Assembly: GCA_949357655.1 (NCBI GenBank)
Contig: CASHTG010000001.1
Coordinates: 1,550,001 to 1,614,000 of the forward strand
Direction of reading: 5' to 3'
From: Parascedosporium putredinis
Taxonomy: Eukaryota > Ascomycota > Sordariomycetes > Microascales > Microascaceae
Length of the DNA stretch: 64,000 bases
Under the pieces are notes generated by a model. That model made no database searches. It saw only the letters and a list, made by a program, of their open reading frames with translations, and had not been told where the DNA came from. Within the stretch, counting starts at the first letter, position 1. Every line of letters begins with the position of its first letter. Shown here in pieces: positions 59,355 through 64,000 of this stretch. The position numbers were made by a program, and so were the translations under genes.

Positions 59355-61637
59355 ATGCATCGAGTCTCGGCCCTCCTCTCGTGGGACAAGCGGAAATCCG
59401 CCCCAAAACTTCCCAACCCGCTCAACCGCCTCTCCACCTCTTCTATAACGACGACAAAGGTCAACAAGGAAGTCTTTTGGCCCGGTGCCCTCGACCAGGA
59501 GTGCGAAAAGGCCGCCCGCATATTAAAGTCGTTCTGCGGTATGCTCTTCTCCTTCTAGCTCTTCCCGGACGCTCCCAGCCCCGCGGGAGGGGGCCAGACA
59601 TGAACCCGCGCCGCTCCCTAGACTTGCCCTTTTGCTAACAGACCCTCGATTTGCAGCCGACGGGTGCCTTGCCCCGCTCCACCAGGATGATCCGACGTCT
59701 TCTGAGCCGAAATCGCCTCTGAAAATTACGAAACGGATACCAAAGCGCATTATTCAAAATGCCGCCGGTATCGCTGTCTTTACTTGTATGCGCTCAGGTT
59801 TGTGGATGACGGGCTCCGGCGGCTCCGGTATCCTGATTGCACGAAAGGCGGACGGGACGTGGTCGCCGCCCTCGGCTCTCTTATTGCACACTCCAAGCCT
59901 AAGCTTTATGGGGGTCGACATCTATGACTGTGTCCTCATTGTCAACAACCTATCCGCTCTTGAGTCCCTAGTACAGCCCCAGGTAACCTTGGGTGACGAT
60001 GTTGGCCTTACCTGCGGGCCCATGGTCCCTCACGGATCCCTCGAGGAAGAGATCAAGTGGAAGGACCTTGGAAATACCGTCTTTACTTACATGAAAGCGA
60101 GGGGTCAAGCTCAGGTCGTGAACCTGAGTGGTTGCCTATTGGCAGAACGCGGAAACGAAAATGAGCGGTTCTACGGCGCCAACGTTACCATGATGGACAT
60201 CCTAGCTGGCAACGTCGCAAAGAATGTGGACGAAACCCGACCGTTGTTTGAGGTCATCAAGCAGGCCGAAGGCCGGTCCGACTATGACACGGTCATTGTG
60301 GACCAGATCTCCCTCCATTGCGCGCCGGGTGATGCGGTGATTGAATCCCCAAAAGCGACGCCGCCCGTATCGCCGCGAACCCCATTTGGTGTTCCGTCTC
60401 CGGATGACCCCGACCCGTTTGGTTTCCTGGCATTAGAGATGGCTGGGCTCGAGATCCGCGAGGCCGGAACCCGCCTCCGGCCCACGAGCAACCAGTTCGA
60501 GTTTGCGCCTAGCCCCACGAGCCCCTCTTCCCCGATTCAAGCGCCAAAGCGTCGACACGATGGCGACGCGCAGCAACAGAGGCAGCTGCCTGTCGGTTCG
60601 CACCGAAAACACACACACGACGGATGCCTGCACGCAGACGGAAACCTCAACCACACCCCACACAACCCCAAGTCTCACCCACAGCGACGACGGACGCGAC
60701 CGAGCCTCCATGGAGAAGATGCGGGGTCTCGAAGATGTAATCGAAGAAGAAGTCGACTATACAAAGATTGACTTCTCTCCGATTCGACAATTTAGCAATC
60801 ACCACTCTCTCGATGGAATGACCATGATTGAGAGCCCCGCGAGTACCGATGATGACCAGAGGACGGACCGCACCTCTCGCCGCAACTCCCCTCGCAACTC
60901 GACCCGTAGCGAGCGCCCAGACGATGCCACGAGGGCCGCCAACGTTCCTCTTCCCATTGAAGCGGAAGAAGATGAGGGCGATTATGCCGATGACGAGGAT
61001 GACGAGACGGATGACGATGACGATGAAGAGCCCGTCATTTTCGAGGTGGCCTCGGCCGTCCAACCTGTACGTACCGCCGTTGTGGCGGCACAGGTCCAGG
61101 CCAAGGGCGCCATCGTCACCATTGCCAAGCGGATCCCCCTCCTCTCCCCTTCGCAACCCGGCCCGCAGCTCGCAGGCGAAGAGCGATTTTGGCGACGTCA
61201 GCGGACTCATGAGCCCGGCCAGGAGCTCCTTTGCAAGCGACGAGCGTGTGTCGATTGCATCCGAGCCCATCCTATCGGCAAGAGACCAGCCCTCCATCGA
61301 GGTTTCCCAAGCCACCCCAGTCGAGTCTCAAGCTAACCCGGTTCGTGATATTCCCACACCCGTATCGATTGACTCGGACGACAACGCCAGCTTCAAGTCG
61401 CTCGCCGACACCCAAACAACGGAGGTGGGCGAGGAAGGCGGAGAGCAGACTACCAAGACTGTCGATGTCGAGGAGATTGCGGAGATGGACCTAGGCACGC
61501 AGACGCCTTCCATCGAGATCAAGGCAATCGAGGACTACCAGACGGTCAAGCTCATCAAGGTAGCCGAGGTCGTTAAATTGTCACCGCTTCCCCAGGAGAC
61601 GGCACCCACAACCGAACCTACCCCTTCTCTCTCTTAA
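59355..61637 (+). CDS. SYLF (DUF500/Ysc84-type) domain protein with long acidic tail
   Basis: SYLF domains bind phosphoinositides and, in Ysc84/SH3YL1, act at endocytic actin sites. Two exons (59355-59538, 59642-61637) join through a 103-nt intron (GTATGC...GCTAACAG). The SYLF domain covers about residues 40-270: ECEKAARILKSFC, then after the intron RIIQNAAGIAVFTCMRSGLW, GSGGSGILIARKADGTWSPP, MGVDIYDCVLIVNN and a C-terminal FYGANVTMMDILAGNV. No SH3 or FYVE domain follows. Instead there is a Pro/Ser/Thr-rich linker, an Asp/Glu-rich block (DDEDDETDDDDDEEP) and a tail ending ETAPTTEPTPSLS. The frame shifts twice, near the C runs at 60532-60535 and 61135-61146. In both cases two missing C or one extra C explains it, giving about 725-727 residues. 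The tail frame is therefore less certain than the domain. Confidence 0.85.
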
Positions 61638-63255
61638 ACACACCTAGGGATGCCCCCACCCATCCACCCGGGATGGATTGTCAACAGGCAGGGGCACAAA
61701 GCCCAGCCTGTTGGCTCATGTACATTATTCGCTTATAAAAACACGGCGAGACACATCATGCTACAGACCACTATCGGATGGGTCTGTACACACAATTCTG
61801 GGTTAACTAGCCCAACTACTAGAGATATCACTTGAGGAGGAGGGGCACCTGGGAGAGAGTCTTCTCGACCCACTCGCTGTCACAACCTCTGCCCTCTTTT
61901 TCTGATTTTACGCCTTGTTTGGGGGATTGGTTAGGCTGGTAGCCCTATCCTCCGGGGCTGGCTTTTTCTTTTTGTTTTTCTTTTTTTTTTTCTTCCCTTG
62001 CTTACGACTGACAACTTGGAAAGATATGGAACCTGGATTACTCTCACTTAATCTTTATACTTTAGGACTGGGGACTGGGGCGGCAAGAGAGATGACACGA
62101 GAGATGCTACGGCCGGGTCAGACACCAGGAGGGGTTTTCTTTAAAGCTTGGCGCATAACGGATAGAGATGATGGTTTTTTAGCATACTTTTCCTGTTTAC
62201 GACTTCTCAAGGGGCGGCGTATCGCAGGGGCAAGGGATTCGAAGGAGAATGGCGGTTGGTACCGGTGTCTTTCTACAGGGATACCACAACAGAAGCGAGT
62301 CAAGGACAAAAAGAGTCCATGTTGGATAGAAACGGGTTGAATGAGTAAAGGTTCGCCGTGGCAAAGTGCGCCCCGAGTTGCCCTCTCACCCTCGTACAAA
62401 ATAATAGCCACGCTTATTATCCAAATACGTTTTTGTGATGTTGGAAATGGTGCTGATGTTTTGCAAGGCCCGGACGAGGCTCAAGGCATGGTAACGGACC
62501 TCTGGTTTCTAGATCCTTGAAAGAGCTTCTAAATCTTACCTCTCAAGTCATTGCAGTACAAGGCATTCCTGTGATATTGGGGATAGAACGGGCAGGTCTG
62601 TGTCCAGAACTTGTAAGACGCAGCCATGGATCAATATTGCCGGTTGCCGCCGGCTGATGCTATCATACCATTGGCCAATTACCTCGACTTGTTCAGCCTT
62701 TCTCCAGCCACCGACTAAGATGATGAAAGGGAGCTGAGCAGCGAAGAGGAGGCACTGTGCAACAAGGGAACTAGCGAACGAGGCTTGGTTGCCCCCAAAA
62801 ACCAGCAAAACGTGAAGCTCCAACTTTTCGGGTGCGCATTTCGCGAAACTGGCGACGACAAGGCTCAACCCCTCCAAGACCGCCCGTTCTTGCGCCCACA
62901 TCCTGCTCGACCTAGTGCCCAATTCCCCACCACGACCATTGTCTCGACCAAACCCTTGTGCGCATTCGTCGTTTTCTTTTTTTCTTTTTTGTTCGTTCTC
63001 GTCTTATCTACAAAAAGACGGCGTCTTGTGTCATTTTGGCCGACTTTTCTGTCCCCCAACGCGTCTCGCGCGAAGGAGCAAGATCTCCCCATCAGCCTTA
63101 CCTACCACCCGTCCATACCCCCAACCCGGCTTAACTCGACGCCTCGCAGAGGACGGAGGAAGTAAAAAGGAAGAGGAACCGAGGGAAAGGAGAAGAAAAA
63201 GGGAAACCCACCAAACACAGATAATCGCACCGGCGATTAATTCCAGGAGGCAACC
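61638..63255. other. Spacer between the SYLF gene and ARP9
   Basis: The left part holds the SYLF gene 3' UTR, with a T-rich tract at 61963-61995. The right part holds the ARP9 promoter and an A/G-rich leader (63140-63225). An in-frame-looking frame at 62785-63165 lacks family content. No RNA gene seen. Confidence 0.55.
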
Positions 63256-64000
63256 ATGTCGGGCAGCGCGGCGAAGTGGAAGGAGGAGCAGATCCTCGTG
63301 ATCTGCCCCGGAAGCAGGACGACCATGGCGCAGCTGGGATGCAGCGAGCTGACGCCACCCATTCATCGGCTCCCGACGCGCATGTTCAAGGACCCCGAAG
63401 ACGGCGGCTGGAGACCGTATCACACGTTTAAGAGGAAGAAGTCGGGCGCCGCGACGAAAGCCGCCGAGGCGAACGGCGACGAGGATGATTGGGAGTGGGT
63501 CGAGGACCAGGATTCGGACGAGGGAGCGGTGTACCCTATGCAAGGTGAGTCTTGGGAAAAAAAAGCTACCGACGGATGCGTGCGCTCCCCAATGGGCCTT
63601 TTGGACTTGGTGATGCGCCGACAACCTCGCAGCGGGCAATTGATGCCCGTCGAGCGAGCGCACGCCCAATAGGACGAGAAAGGGAATGGAGAGGAAGCTT
63701 GGGGTAAATCGAGTTTGCGCTGACCAGGGGCCCTTCCCTACAACTAGCCGGTCGCATCGTCAACATGCCTGCCTTCCTTGCCTTTTTAGACCATATTCAC
63801 AGCATGCTGACGACGACATATCACAACACACCTATTGTGCTAATGGCATCGCCTCAGTGGACGCGAGACTGCGTCGAAGAGGTCACGCGGTACATATTCG
63901 AAAAGACCAAGACGCCCGCCCTCTGCCTCATCCACTCGGCCATCGCGACCCAGTACGGCCTGCGCTGGCCCAACATGACGGTCGTGGACATTGGCTTCGA
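63256..64000 (+). CDS. arp9: Actin-related protein Arp9, 5' part, cut by window end
   Basis: Arp9 is an actin-fold subunit of SWI/SNF and RSC chromatin remodellers, paired with Arp7 in yeast. Exon 1 (63256-63544) starts MSGSAAKWKEEQILVICPGS in an ACCATGTCG context; the phosphate-1 loop region (CPGSRTTMAQLG) is followed by HRLPTRMF and an acidic insert. The intron 63545-63789 (GTGAGT...TTTTTAG) joins in phase to DHIHSMLTTTYHNTPIVLMA, then WTRDCVEEVTRYIFE, the conserved IHSAIATQYGL block and VVDIGF, actin phosphate-2 style DxG. The gene continues past the window. Its frame is intact here. Confidence 0.88.

Noticed and set aside
62785..63165. 126-codon frame upstream of ARP9
   Set aside because: No ATG start supported and the sequence is leader-like; ARP9 clearly starts at 63256.

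Overview
The window looks like nuclear DNA of a filamentous ascomycete (Pezizomycotina, probably Sordariomycetes). The genes are split by short introns of about 65-145 bp with GTAAGT/GTGAGT-type donors, CTAAC/CTGAC branch sites and YAG acceptors. The gene content is eukaryotic and fungal: Rrp8, Ddi1, a GNAT acetyltransferase, orotate phosphoribosyltransferase, Nog1, Rab GDI, mitochondrial uL29m, a C2H2/Fungal_trans regulator, a SYLF-domain protein and Arp9. I assign these by recognising motifs and family sequence. No database search was run, so the species is not resolved.

Layout. 1-7.9 kb has no convincing gene but holds a ten-copy 10-bp minisatellite. 7.9-11.6 kb has RRP8 (+) and DDI1 (-), convergent. 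11.6-16.4 kb is a gap. 16.4-26.5 kb is the dense core: GNAT (+) and URA5 (-) convergent, URA5 and NOG1 (+) divergent, NOG1 and GDI1 (-) convergent, then MRPL4/uL29m (-) in tandem upstream of GDI1. 26.5-42.7 kb is a 16-kb stretch without a supportable gene. A large zinc-finger regulator (+) at 42.7-45.8 kb faces a tiny, previously easy-to-miss 66-residue membrane protein gene (-) at 47.2-47.5 kb. 47.5-59.4 kb is a second gap of almost 12 kb. The right end carries the SYLF-domain gene and the start of ARP9, both on +.

Functionally the core genes are housekeeping: ribosome production (Rrp8 rRNA methylation, Nog1 60S assembly, mitochondrial uL29m), pyrimidine synthesis (Ura5), vesicle traffic (GDI), ubiquitin shuttling (Ddi1) and chromatin remodelling (Arp9). 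No operon or gene cluster logic is expected beyond possible shared promoters at divergent pairs.

The most striking feature is technical or evolutionary. Seven of the eleven genes carry frameshifts (12 sites in all), almost all next to runs of C/G or A/T. Adding or removing one or two bases at each site restores the expected family sequence and a length divisible by three. Because essential single-copy genes are affected, sequencing or assembly error is the leading explanation. Real biology in the window includes a DDI1 start codon split by an intron, 25- and 28-nt micro-exons in GDI1, and two short near-palindromic motifs (TACCTCGGTA and TACAAGTA) that recur in the gene-free DNA. I did not find a convincing novel biological system.
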